NCBI RefSeq assembly: GCF_002860285.1
Contig: NZ_PGVF01000006.1
Location: 1 to 64,000, forward strand
Direction: 5' to 3'
Source: Bacillus sp. M6-12
GTDB lineage: Bacteria; Bacillota; Bacilli; Bacillales; DSM-1321
Length of the DNA: 64,000 nt
The position numbers and the translations under genes were made by a program. Positions 56,101 to 62,605 of this stretch are shown here, piece after piece. The notes under the pieces were generated by a model. That model was not told the origin of the DNA. It was given only the letters and a program-made list of their open reading frames with translations, and did not search any database. Numbering within the stretch: the first letter of the stretch is position 1; every line of letters begins with the position of its first letter.

Positions 56101-59055
56101 AGCTTTACCGGTGAGGGCAATCGCTTAACAGCCTCTGCTGCTACCATAATTCCTGAAAAGACTTTAAAGTATCGTCTTGATTATCAAAATAACGGAGAAA
56201 CTGCTGCTGAAAATCTTTTACTGGATGTAACATTGCCTGCTGGTCTAACACTGGAGAAGAAAACAATTCTCCTTAACGGAACAGCATTAGCGTCAGCAGA
56301 CATTAAGGATACCGACAAAGGATTTACGGTAACTGTGCCGAAAGTCGAAAAAGATGCAAAAGGTTCACTAAGCTTTGAAGCTGTGGTTGGCAGTAATGCA
56401 GGCAACACCATCTACACAACTGCTAAGATCAATGGGGACAAAGTGGAAGATGCGCCTGTACTTAGCGCTACTACTAATGTTTTATTTGTAAATATTAATG
56501 CTCCTGAAAAAACAGCTGCAAAGAAAATTAAAGTATATGGAAATGCAAAGCAAGGCAGCAGCGTTGAGGTATACGCGAACGGAGCTCTGCTTGCAAATGT
56601 AAAGGTAGATGGCCGCTGGTGGTTTGCGGATGTAACTCTGCCAGTTAAAGATGCTAAGGAGAGCGAAGACTTTAACCTGGTAGCAAAGGCCAAAGAAGGT
56701 GAAGTTATCGTTACGTCCGAGACATTAAAGGTTTCCTATCAGCCTGATCTTCCGAAGGTTGAAAGTGTAACTGTATATGCTGGATGGAATGGAAATGTCA
56801 GCCTGAATCCTTATACAGGAGTTGCTTCTTTTGCTATCGTAGAAAAGACGCCTTTAGACTCTACAGTGAAATTTGCTGAAGAAGTAGATTCTGCTTCCAT
56901 TACTTTCCTTGGCAAAACATACAGCATGGAAAAAGGCCAGGATGGCAAAACCTTTACGTTTGATGGACAAAAGCTTGGTGAATGGAGTTCATACGGTGAA
57001 CAGCTTCTTGAACTTACATTCAAAAAAGGTGACATAACCATTACCCTTCCATTGATGGAAATCATTGTTCTGATCGATCCTTCCGGTTTTGTCTTTGAAG
57101 GAAGTATGGAGAACAAATTAGAAGGTGTAACAGCAACGGTTGAAGAGAATAAAGGAACAACTGCTGCTCCAAACTGGCAGAAGTGGAACGCTGAGTTCTT
57201 CGGACAAATCAATCCGCAAGTAACGGATGTAAACGGCCGATACGGATGGGATGTTATTCAAGGCGAATGGAGAGTTGTTTTCGCAAAGAATGGATATAAC
57301 ACTTATGTATCCAGAACGGTAACGGTACCACCGCCAGAAACTCAATTAAACGTTCCTATGGTTCGTACTTCAAATCCAACGGTGAAAGCAGTTAGTCCTG
57401 CATCCCAAGGTGTAGATATTCCTGCGAAGGTCACTGTCGAATTTGATCGTTTGATGGATATTAAAGAAATTGAAAAGTACATCAATGTTTACAAGGTTCC
57501 TGCTCAAGGCGAAAAGATAAAAGTAACTGGTGCCGTAAGTATTGAAAAAGAATACAAAGGCTATAAGCAAGTGGATGGCCAGCCGGGCTATTATGAAGAA
57601 GATGCAAGCAAGAAATTAGCGAAGCAAATCTTCTTTACTCCAGCTGCAGCTTTTGAAGCAGGTACTACTTATCAAATTGAAGTACTTGGAACAATTAAAG
57701 ATTATGATCAAAAAGAGCTTGGGGATACTGCTTCCCATAGTTTTACCACCAAAGCAGCAGCGACTAACCCAGGTGGCGGTTCCCCTGGCGGCGGTGGTGG
57801 TGGCATTTCATTGCCAGCACCACAAGTACCAACCCAACCAGTACCTGGAAATCCAGATGGTAAAGGGGATGGAACAGTTACAGTAGGTAAAGACGATATT
57901 CAGGTTAATAATGGCAGAGCAACCCTGGAAGAAAAAATTGTCGAAACTATTCAAGGTCAAAAAGACTTCACTAAATTAACAGTTAAGGCAAATGACCAGC
58001 AAGTTACAGACGTATCAATCCCAGGATCCATTATTTCTGCTGCGAAGTCTAAGAATGCTAAAGCAGTGATTGAAATTGAGGCAGAAGCTGGCTCATACAG
58101 CCTGCCAGTTGCTGAAATTGCTTTAAGTGAGTTAGCAGCTAAGCTCGGTACAGAGGCCAAAAATGTCAATCTGGTAATCACATTAAAAGAGGCAGCTGCC
58201 GACTTAACAAGCATTAATAAGGCTGGCTTAAAAGCGGTCTCTAAAGTGATTGACTTTAATGTAGAAGCTCAGTATGGCGGCAAATCAGAACATGTTAACC
58301 GATTCGCAGATTATGTGGACAGAAGCATTAATATCGGCAAGACGGTTAATCCTGATAAAGCCATCGTTGTAAAGCTCACAGAAAAAGGTTTTGTTCCAGT
58401 TCCAACGGTCTTCAAAGGAGATACAGCCGTTATTAAGAGTCTGACGAACAGCTTATACGTAGTGGTTGAATCTGATAAGACTTTCAAAGACGTTAACAAT
58501 GGCGCAAACTGGGCAGAGAAGTATATCGAAACACTTGCAGCTAAACTGATCGTAAGTGGAGCATCATCAACTGAGTATGCACCTGCACGTGATATGACAC
58601 GCGGTGAATTCGCAGCCCTAATCTCACGCAGCCTTGGTTTGGCAGCATCTAAACCAAATGCTGGTCAGTTTACAGATGTATCTACGAAACTAGCCGTAAA
58701 CAAAAATGGCGAAATCACAGCTGCATACGAAGCGGGCATTATCAAAGGTAAAACAGACAAACGATTTGCTCCAAACGAAAAAATTACAAGAGCAGAAGCG
58801 GCTGTAATGATTTCAAGAGCAATGGATTACGTCGGTTATGACAAAAAGAAATTAGACACAACCAAAAAGGTCTCCCAATTCAAGGACGGCAAAAACGTCC
58901 GCGATTGGTCTAAAGAAGGAGTAGAAACAGTCGTTCAAGCCGGAATCATGAACGGTATGGCCGGCGGTAGCTTCAAACCTTCCGAAACTACAAAGCGTGA
59001 CCAAATGGCGAAAATTGTGGCAGATTTCTTGAAATTTGTAGAGATGATGAACTAA
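50188..59055 (+). CDS. Giant cell-surface protein with C-terminal SLH domains
   Basis: A protein of 2955 residues. An N-terminal signal peptide (MNRNLRFKRTYSLIMVLALI) precedes a long array of beta-rich modules: several unassigned repeats, a fibronectin type III domain near 1326-1412, carboxypeptidase-regulatory-like domains near 1808-1968, a DUF11-like module near 1977-2088, and an SbsA-type Ig-like domain near 2397-2523. A Gly-rich linker near 2526-2543 is followed by three SLH domains (about 2766-2955), which anchor the protein to pyruvylated wall polymers. It may be an S-layer-associated or adhesive protein; no enzymatic domain was recognised. The wide spacing to its neighbours and its own terminator make it a single-gene unit. 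Confidence 0.9.
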   Translation: MNRNLRFKRTYSLIMVLALIFSTFTPFISASAQTEGIHFTVKGPENYTYGGAELLLHDLETGEVSKDYMNEIEGAFPDVTINDNQNYKIEMVANFYSSDQAAYSYSFKTMTGAQLKSLEEWAWETDAVQLKPDVPFDVESFEYILNGSKDHNSQFRLYSHKDNPVKIFVNPASTNISVNVKGFEKENTKKQYLLTKKLTTLGDGSFDFNKEIEDAMTLSFTGQTESLKISYVNVNYDGESKNADNVNELVVPKGATNLYLTTEKTVDGAIKNSHWSINAPISESKTYPVPDKLNTVKIENTYFSNNAVDVQAAAFSGDFRYSANGDSLTGKVEVINSETDEVIAQTSSENWTSVRLEIPEYYPSGEYKVKYTLSHTENNEVIGTAEKSLSLQNQESSEIKGLVITAEDLSGQPLKDAKVYVYERTNQDSWEANYTDEFTYYLNQIYSTTILEKNGRTEAFIPNAYLLKGREYEIVVASLADNKIVYHKTINGTEVNTLNLKKDDLSKITVSTEKNFTRATYSVDVVDNNRAYMSFPIFLETPKQAVTAYVSTEANILFNAKMYETDSDTGYALSKLITAEDNKEIKIDLDAQETVTITPPAGEKSKVDVNPSWTTRVYASKYIVSKDYISNLTGAEYSPIDFYVEKEGYRFDFTSSLNNESFSKDTVLTVGNEFSLKGYQLFPENNKIHFNRMRFLDSNNNHLVKVSNISSGGETVAGSNPAFLALNQEAVKNYQVTNSNEYSVADAQTGTSMPEAGLLTYQVYKDDNPVGDVIKANSIETVSVPKPSDEGNYTLRLVDQAFSKDFIRLNVNNHIPNIKDNDTETFKLKVNPKIGDLTLSESGWLQPRLYKKVEIEENQFFYQQYYLGKTGELEYETYNPLNIEPNDEWVVVLTGSFASGTNQRGQFVDYQKLTGDELLKLQEYTITQDLKKLDVKNDTELYDQYAVGLKLGSNNWVTNYVSINSYNPLYVKDGDYRVILTGVNDSVGYYFNKDVTVKENQEITFSDNDPLKEVSIERAGKTVPFKDFVVRTADGDSTYGGGYSYGWTTQVLNKIMVSPGTYELLFEVIEIPKNETPWSYGYRTVQKEFNETTKLQLGSEFTKKAIENFAVQNYYNDGYSVTGDVILQSGDLILDQMGVYRESNSSKNVLGDENIREYDGQFNYDYSIPSTITVTDQQGKIAYKADDHNFTDLDFRANLVKGAEYTLNFKMAIAPGKEVVLTQDFKVVDKDEKFVRLNQPQQNEPSKEKTFEVIGETNPSSNVTIQIFAGDAQSPVQSQTVTADANGHFAKEFTLADDGTYTIKAVHAEDAEAVSNELTYNLDTTPPAVPQNVTAEQTKDGVKVTWNAVNDAAEYHVYVAEGDGSFTKVDKKITENSYLLTAIKPGTSYKFKIAAADKTGNVSKESETTSVTTSDFAATKLDVALNTNASYNLVKIGSEAKIALEGSYEDGFKASATISYKKGTEAKEESVALTYNQDSKKYEGSFKVVEGITEVTKADATIVKADGTTKTNTLTKNLNNAKVGATLKGKVTQGDADLTSKAKIRLAAGSTIFSFDTNADGSYTYEGAPAGSYSLQVTANGKTYKDAVTEQVKLEGGKTSEQNVNLPISKEAKIQFVEKGTTSPVQMDLSVKIEKANQEEIVYYGYINKETGYFNSWGGNEQLTNLSDGDYKVTVYASGIYKQTESTFKVTAASDFVTNPVKVEVDTLTDDKRDVVISFTNENLTSVDSISLYSWDTYEAFDYNAGYYYEYNPEIHEGKITIKDVVYSDSYELYIYKEGYRSFTKTPIKVDAESGNIEVTLDEGKTVTGTVKAGSDKVAGAQVSAYSNSSYAYAVTDTEGKFTLKGLASDEDFTVDVSSPAYMSKQETFTKDKTEVEITLVKASSLDGYVKDKDAKPLKHVYVYAYEVKENNEFGNYKGFARTDAEGYFKIFGLEEDKKYGLKFYSYDYPTTEVIVEKNSDTYTLQQKSNGSFTGEGNRLTASAATIIPEKTLKYRLDYQNNGETAAENLLLDVTLPAGLTLEKKTILLNGTALASADIKDTDKGFTVTVPKVEKDAKGSLSFEAVVGSNAGNTIYTTAKINGDKVEDAPVLSATTNVLFVNINAPEKTAAKKIKVYGNAKQGSSVEVYANGALLANVKVDGRWWFADVTLPVKDAKESEDFNLVAKAKEGEVIVTSETLKVSYQPDLPKVESVTVYAGWNGNVSLNPYTGVASFAIVEKTPLDSTVKFAEEVDSASITFLGKTYSMEKGQDGKTFTFDGQKLGEWSSYGEQLLELTFKKGDITITLPLMEIIVLIDPSGFVFEGSMENKLEGVTATVEENKGTTAAPNWQKWNAEFFGQINPQVTDVNGRYGWDVIQGEWRVVFAKNGYNTYVSRTVTVPPPETQLNVPMVRTSNPTVKAVSPASQGVDIPAKVTVEFDRLMDIKEIEKYINVYKVPAQGEKIKVTGAVSIEKEYKGYKQVDGQPGYYEEDASKKLAKQIFFTPAAAFEAGTTYQIEVLGTIKDYDQKELGDTASHSFTTKAAATNPGGGSPGGGGGGISLPAPQVPTQPVPGNPDGKGDGTVTVGKDDIQVNNGRATLEEKIVETIQGQKDFTKLTVKANDQQVTDVSIPGSIISAAKSKNAKAVIEIEAEAGSYSLPVAEIALSELAAKLGTEAKNVNLVITLKEAAADLTSINKAGLKAVSKVIDFNVEAQYGGKSEHVNRFADYVDRSINIGKTVNPDKAIVVKLTEKGFVPVPTVFKGDTAVIKSLTNSLYVVVESDKTFKDVNNGANWAEKYIETLAAKLIVSGASSTEYAPARDMTRGEFAALISRSLGLAASKPNAGQFTDVSTKLAVNKNGEITAAYEAGIIKGKTDKRFAPNEKITRAEAAVMISRAMDYVGYDKKKLDTTKKVSQFKDGKNVRDWSKEGVETVVQAGIMNGMAGGSFKPSETTKRDQMAKIVADFLKFVEMMN

Positions 59056-59080
59056 ATACAGTAGACTCTGTCTACTAGTG

Positions 59081-59119
59081 AAAAAGCTTGGGTCCTTAAC
59101 TTAGGATCCAAGCTTTTTT
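59081..59119 (+). terminator. Intrinsic terminator of the SLH protein gene
   Basis: AAAAGCTTGG-TCC-TTAA pairs with TTA-GGA-CCAAGCTTTT, then TT. A smaller GTAGAC/GTCTAC palindrome precedes it at 59060. Confidence 0.93.
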
Positions 59120-59558
59120 GTGCTTTATAACGTACCAGAAAAGGGCATGGGTAAATGCGGGCGGTACTGGTCCAATGACACTCCTGAGACTGGGAGAGAT
59201 CTAGGAAAAGTAGTCAGTCGCTGTTCTAGTGAAGAGATGGGATTGGGAGTTACCAATATGATTCTGCCGGTATGTACGATAAAAGAGTATCAGGCTTTTT
59301 GTACGTGGGAGAGCTTGAAAGAAACCAGTCTTTTCTGCTATTAGATACTAGAATGATACTAGAATGGACTTACCTTCGAAGAGGATAATGGTAGAGGCAC
59401 TATCTGCGACGATCTGAACATACTAAATTATGTGATGCTTGATACAAGAATTGACGAAAAATGATGTCGTAACTTGTTTACAAATAATTACAGGTCTTAT
59501 TACCCGAAGCATAGAATATAAATTCCTATAAATACTATAATGATAGGGGTAATGATAT

Positions 59559-59648
59559 ATGAAGAAAGTAATGGGGTTGATTTGTTTCTTTCGCCGGAAT
59601 CATAAAATCAATATCTATACTCGCTCTTGTATTAGATGTGGTTATTTA
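59559..59648 (+). pseudogene. Possible frameshifted small membrane-protein gene
   Basis: After AGGGG, the ATG at 59559 opens MKKVMGLICFF; the frame then turns hydrophilic. A +1 shift after 59591 would give AGIIKSISILALVLDVVI and a stop, together forming a small hydrophobic peptide. Apart from this, 59120-59779 holds no gene I can support; a 74-codon frame at 59120 lacks an RBS. Confidence 0.3.
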
Positions 59649-59779
59649 AGAAGTAATAAATAAAGAACCTGATTTAAAATAGCCAAATTCTCGTATCGAT
59701 CATGGAATATCTAGATCGCCTAAATGTCCATTGACACCGGTGTACATAAAAACCGTAAATAAATAATTTCAAAAACTGC

Positions 59780-59809
59780 CAAGACATTGGAGTTTTTTCA
59801 GTGTCTTTT
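59780..59809 (+). terminator. Terminator-like hairpin upstream of ywqC
   Basis: AAGACA-TG pairs with CA-TGTCTT, followed by TTT. The promoter of the polysaccharide operon must lie between here and 59990. Confidence 0.6.
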
Positions 59810-59990
59810 TAAGTTGTTTATTCAGGAAATTCCTTAATAATTTGGTTTATGTACATATCATCCCTTAAAGTATGTAATAAATTTCCAATGCAATTCTCCA
59901 AAAACCTTGCCGATACTATATAACTAGAAAAAAATGTATGATATAATAATTTTTGTTTTTGTAGAAAAATATAACATTTTGGGGGATTTT

Positions 59991-60737
59991 ATGGAAGAGT
60001 CAATCAGTCTGCGAGAATTGTTTGAAACATTGAAAAAACGATTGTCGCTGATTATAGCAATTGCTTTTCTTGCTACAGCGATCAGCGGTGCTGTTAGTTA
60101 TTTGTTATTAAAGCCTATTTATAATTCATCATCACAGATACTGGTCAGCCAGGCGGCAGCCGGAGCACTGTCTTCATTGGCGGGAGTGGCATTTGATACA
60201 GACGCAAAGTATATTGAAACGTACAATGTTATTTTAAAAAGTCCTTATATACTGGATCAAGTTATCGAAGAGCTGGACCTCAACACAACAGCTGAAGCGT
60301 TGAATAGCAGCGTAAGCGTAACCCAAGAGGGGCAATCACAAGTGGTTACGATTAATGTTCAAAATCATGATCCTGCTGAGGCGGTGCTGATTGCAAATGA
60401 AATTGCAAAGGTGTTCCAAAGAGAGATCTCGGCATTAATGCGGGTTGATAATATTACAATCCTGACACCTGCAGAATTGCATGACAATCCAGTACCTGTT
60501 AAACCGCAGCCGCTGTTGAATATGGCCATTGCTTTAGTCGTTGGACTTATGGCAGGAGTTGGACTGGCATTCCTGTTGGAGTATCTGGATAACACTATAA
60601 AATCAGAACAGGATATTGAGAAACTATTGGAACTTCCTGTGTTAGGGGCGGTCACAAAAATAAATCTGAATAAGGAAGGTATGACTGCGAAAAAAGCAGG
60701 AAAAATGAGAACGCGAGGTGAGTCTGTTGATTTTTAG
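59991..60737 (+). CDS. ywqC: Wzz/CapA-type polysaccharide co-polymerase, tyrosine kinase modulator (YwqC)
   Basis: Membrane protein of 248 residues that controls chain length and activates the partner BY-kinase. Two helices (about residues 20-40 and 177-197) flank an extracytoplasmic Wzz domain; the Pro-rich PVPVKPQPLLNMAIALVVG before the second helix is typical. The frame opens at 59934, but GGGGG at 59980 places the start at ATG 59991, giving MEESISLRELFETLKKR. It overlaps ywqD. Confidence 0.9.
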   Translation: MEESISLRELFETLKKRLSLIIAIAFLATAISGAVSYLLLKPIYNSSSQILVSQAAAGALSSLAGVAFDTDAKYIETYNVILKSPYILDQVIEELDLNTTAEALNSSVSVTQEGQSQVVTINVQNHDPAEAVLIANEIAKVFQREISALMRVDNITILTPAELHDNPVPVKPQPLLNMAIALVVGLMAGVGLAFLLEYLDNTIKSEQDIEKLLELPVLGAVTKINLNKEGMTAKKAGKMRTRGESVDF

Positions 60738-61425
60738 AAAAAAACAAGATGCAAAGCAGTCTACAAACCGGACGTTAATCACCCATACAAATTCAATGTC
60801 CCCGATTTCGGAACAGTATAAGACAATACGGACAAATATCCAGTTTTCTTCTCTCGACGGAGATATTCGGTCCCTTGTGGTAACTTCCTCCGGACCGGGT
60901 GAAGGAAAATCTACGACTGTTGCTAATTTAGCCGTTGTTTTTGCACAGCAGGGAAAAAGAGTACTGCTTATTGACGCAGATCTCAGAAAACCGACTGTGC
61001 ACTATACTTTCCGCAAAGATAACACAGTTGGGTTAACAAACGTCCTAACAAGGCAAACCGCTTTTTCTAAAGCTGTTTCTGAATCAGATATTGAAAATCT
61101 GTATATTTTACCAAGCGGGCCAATTCCGCCTAATCCTGCAGAACTTCTCGGTTCCAACGCCATGAATGAACTGCTGGAGGATTTATACGAGCAGTTTGAT
61201 ATGGTTTTATTTGATACACCTCCAGTTCTTGCAGTTACAGATGCACAAATCCTTGCCAGCAAAAGCAATGGAACGATTCTGGTTGTCAAAAGCGGCTATA
61301 CGGTTACAGATGCAGCGAGTAAAGCGAAGGAACTCCTTTTAGCTGCACAAGCGAAACTGCTTGGAGTTGTACTAAACCAGAGAGAACAAAAAGAGAGCCA
61401 TTATTATTACTATTATGGTAAATAA
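60727..61425 (+). CDS. ywqD: Bacterial tyrosine kinase YwqD
   Basis: Cytoplasmic BY-kinase of 232 residues that phosphorylates itself and exopolysaccharide enzymes. Walker A is SSGPGEGKSTT, Walker A' is VLLIDADLRKPT, and Walker B is MVLFDTPPV. The C-terminus ends with a Tyr cluster, HYYYYYGK, the autophosphorylation site. A GTG at 60718 is inside the GAGGTGAG; the TTG at 60727 is preferred. It overlaps ywqC by 11 nt and precedes its cognate phosphatase. Confidence 0.92.
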   Translation: MIFRKKQDAKQSTNRTLITHTNSMSPISEQYKTIRTNIQFSSLDGDIRSLVVTSSGPGEGKSTTVANLAVVFAQQGKRVLLIDADLRKPTVHYTFRKDNTVGLTNVLTRQTAFSKAVSESDIENLYILPSGPIPPNPAELLGSNAMNELLEDLYEQFDMVLFDTPPVLAVTDAQILASKSNGTILVVKSGYTVTDAASKAKELLLAAQAKLLGVVLNQREQKESHYYYYYGK

Positions 61426-61535
61426 AGGTATTACATTTTTTTACAAAAATTACTTTTATAACTAGTAAAATAGGAATATAATAATAAACAACTTGACTAG
61501 CTTAGAAAATAATCGACCGATAAGAAGGTGTTGTA

Positions 61536-62300
61536 ATGATTGATATACACAACCACATATTACCGGGACTGGATGATGGAGCGGCTGATGCCCAAGCCAG
61601 CCTGGAAATGGCCAAACTTGCACTATCTGAAGGAATCCATACAATCATTGCAACCCCCCATCATAAGAACGGGAGATTTCTCAATCCGAAAGAAACGATT
61701 GAAAAAAAAGTGGACGAATTTAACCAGCTGTTAAAGTCCAATTCAATATCACTTACCATCCTGCCTGGCCAGGAAAACCGGATTACCGGTGATCTACTAG
61801 ATGAATATGAGGCAGGAGAAATACTAACTTTAAATCATACAAACTATGTATTTATTGAGCTGCCGTCCAATCATGTGCCTCGCTACACCGAAAAGATGGT
61901 GTTTGATGCTCAAATGAACGGTCTTATTCCCATAATCGTTCATCCCGAAAGAAATCAAGAAATCATCGAAAACCCTGATATTTTATATAACCTTGTGAAA
62001 AATGGAACACTTTCACAAATCACCGCATCAAGCATATCAGGGCATTTTGGGAAAAAGATCAAAAAATTCAGCTCGCAGCTGATAGAAGCAAACCTGGCCC
62101 ACTTTATTGCCTCTGATGCCCATAACGTAACAAGCCGTTCCTTCAGACTCATTGAGGCGTACGACGAGATTGAAAAAATCTATGGTGTCGATACGGTCTA
62201 TCAATTCAGTGAAAATGCAGAACTATTGGTAACCGGTGATGCGATATACAAAGAAGTACCTGAGAAGGTGAAAACTAAAAAGTTTTTAGGGATTTTTTAA
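61536..62300 (+). CDS. ywqE: PHP-type protein tyrosine phosphatase YwqE
   Basis: Mn2+-dependent phosphotyrosine phosphatase of 254 residues, the partner of YwqD (CpsB/CapC family). The PHP metal motifs are MIDIHNHILPGLDDGA at the start, IIATPHH, PIIVHPERN, and FIASDAHN at the end. The length is the same as B. subtilis YwqE. RBS AGAAGG precedes the ATG. It is separated from ywqD by 110 nt. Confidence 0.94.
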   Translation: MIDIHNHILPGLDDGAADAQASLEMAKLALSEGIHTIIATPHHKNGRFLNPKETIEKKVDEFNQLLKSNSISLTILPGQENRITGDLLDEYEAGEILTLNHTNYVFIELPSNHVPRYTEKMVFDAQMNGLIPIIVHPERNQEIIENPDILYNLVKNGTLSQITASSISGHFGKKIKKFSSQLIEANLAHFIASDAHNVTSRSFRLIEAYDEIEKIYGVDTVYQFSENAELLVTGDAIYKEVPEKVKTKKFLGIF

Positions 62301-62376
62301 TGGACAATATGCCGTTAAGAACTACTTGGAAGTAAAATATCATATAATCGGCAATGTCTCCTTTCCGTTATCAATG

Positions 62377-62452
62377 GAGGCACTCGGTCACGCTGTGGGT
62401 AATATCGCCTATTACCTTAGACGCAAGTCGTCAAGAGTGGGATGTGAGGCTG
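62377..62452 (+). ncRNA. EAR/epsC-type antitermination RNA candidate
   Basis: A compact structured stretch lies just upstream of an epsC-like gene in an exopolysaccharide operon. CACTC (62381) can pair with GAGTG (62435), enclosing a perfect hairpin GGTAATA-TCGCC-TATTACC (62398-62416) and GAC-GCAA-GTC (62420-62429). The EAR (epsC RNA) element is known in Bacillales at this position, where it promotes processive antitermination. I judge by position and structure; I do not recall its consensus exactly. Confidence 0.55.
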
Positions 62453-62507
62453 GGTTAAATGCCCTGTTTTATTTTTCTTACCCATTTTGAAAAAAAGTAA
62501 ACCAAAG

Positions 62508-62565
62508 AATAAATATCTAACGAAAAAACATGTATAACTATGTGTTTTGCCGTTAGGTATTTATT
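62508..62565 (+). terminator. Long hairpin, possible readthrough terminator before the epsC-like gene
   Basis: AATAAATATCTAACG pairs with CGTTAGGTATTTATT (one G-T pair), and the interior adds AAAACAT/ATGTGTTTT. It is followed by TTTATG, a weak T run. Such hairpins are what an upstream EAR element would allow polymerase to pass. Confidence 0.5.
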
Positions 62566-62605
62566 TTATGTGTGGATAAAAGAAATTACAGGAGGGCTGT
62601 TTTTC

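Noticed and set aside
59120..59344. 74-codon open frame after the SLH protein terminator
   Set aside because: No ribosome binding site, no recognisable product, and it overlaps the tail of the terminator region.
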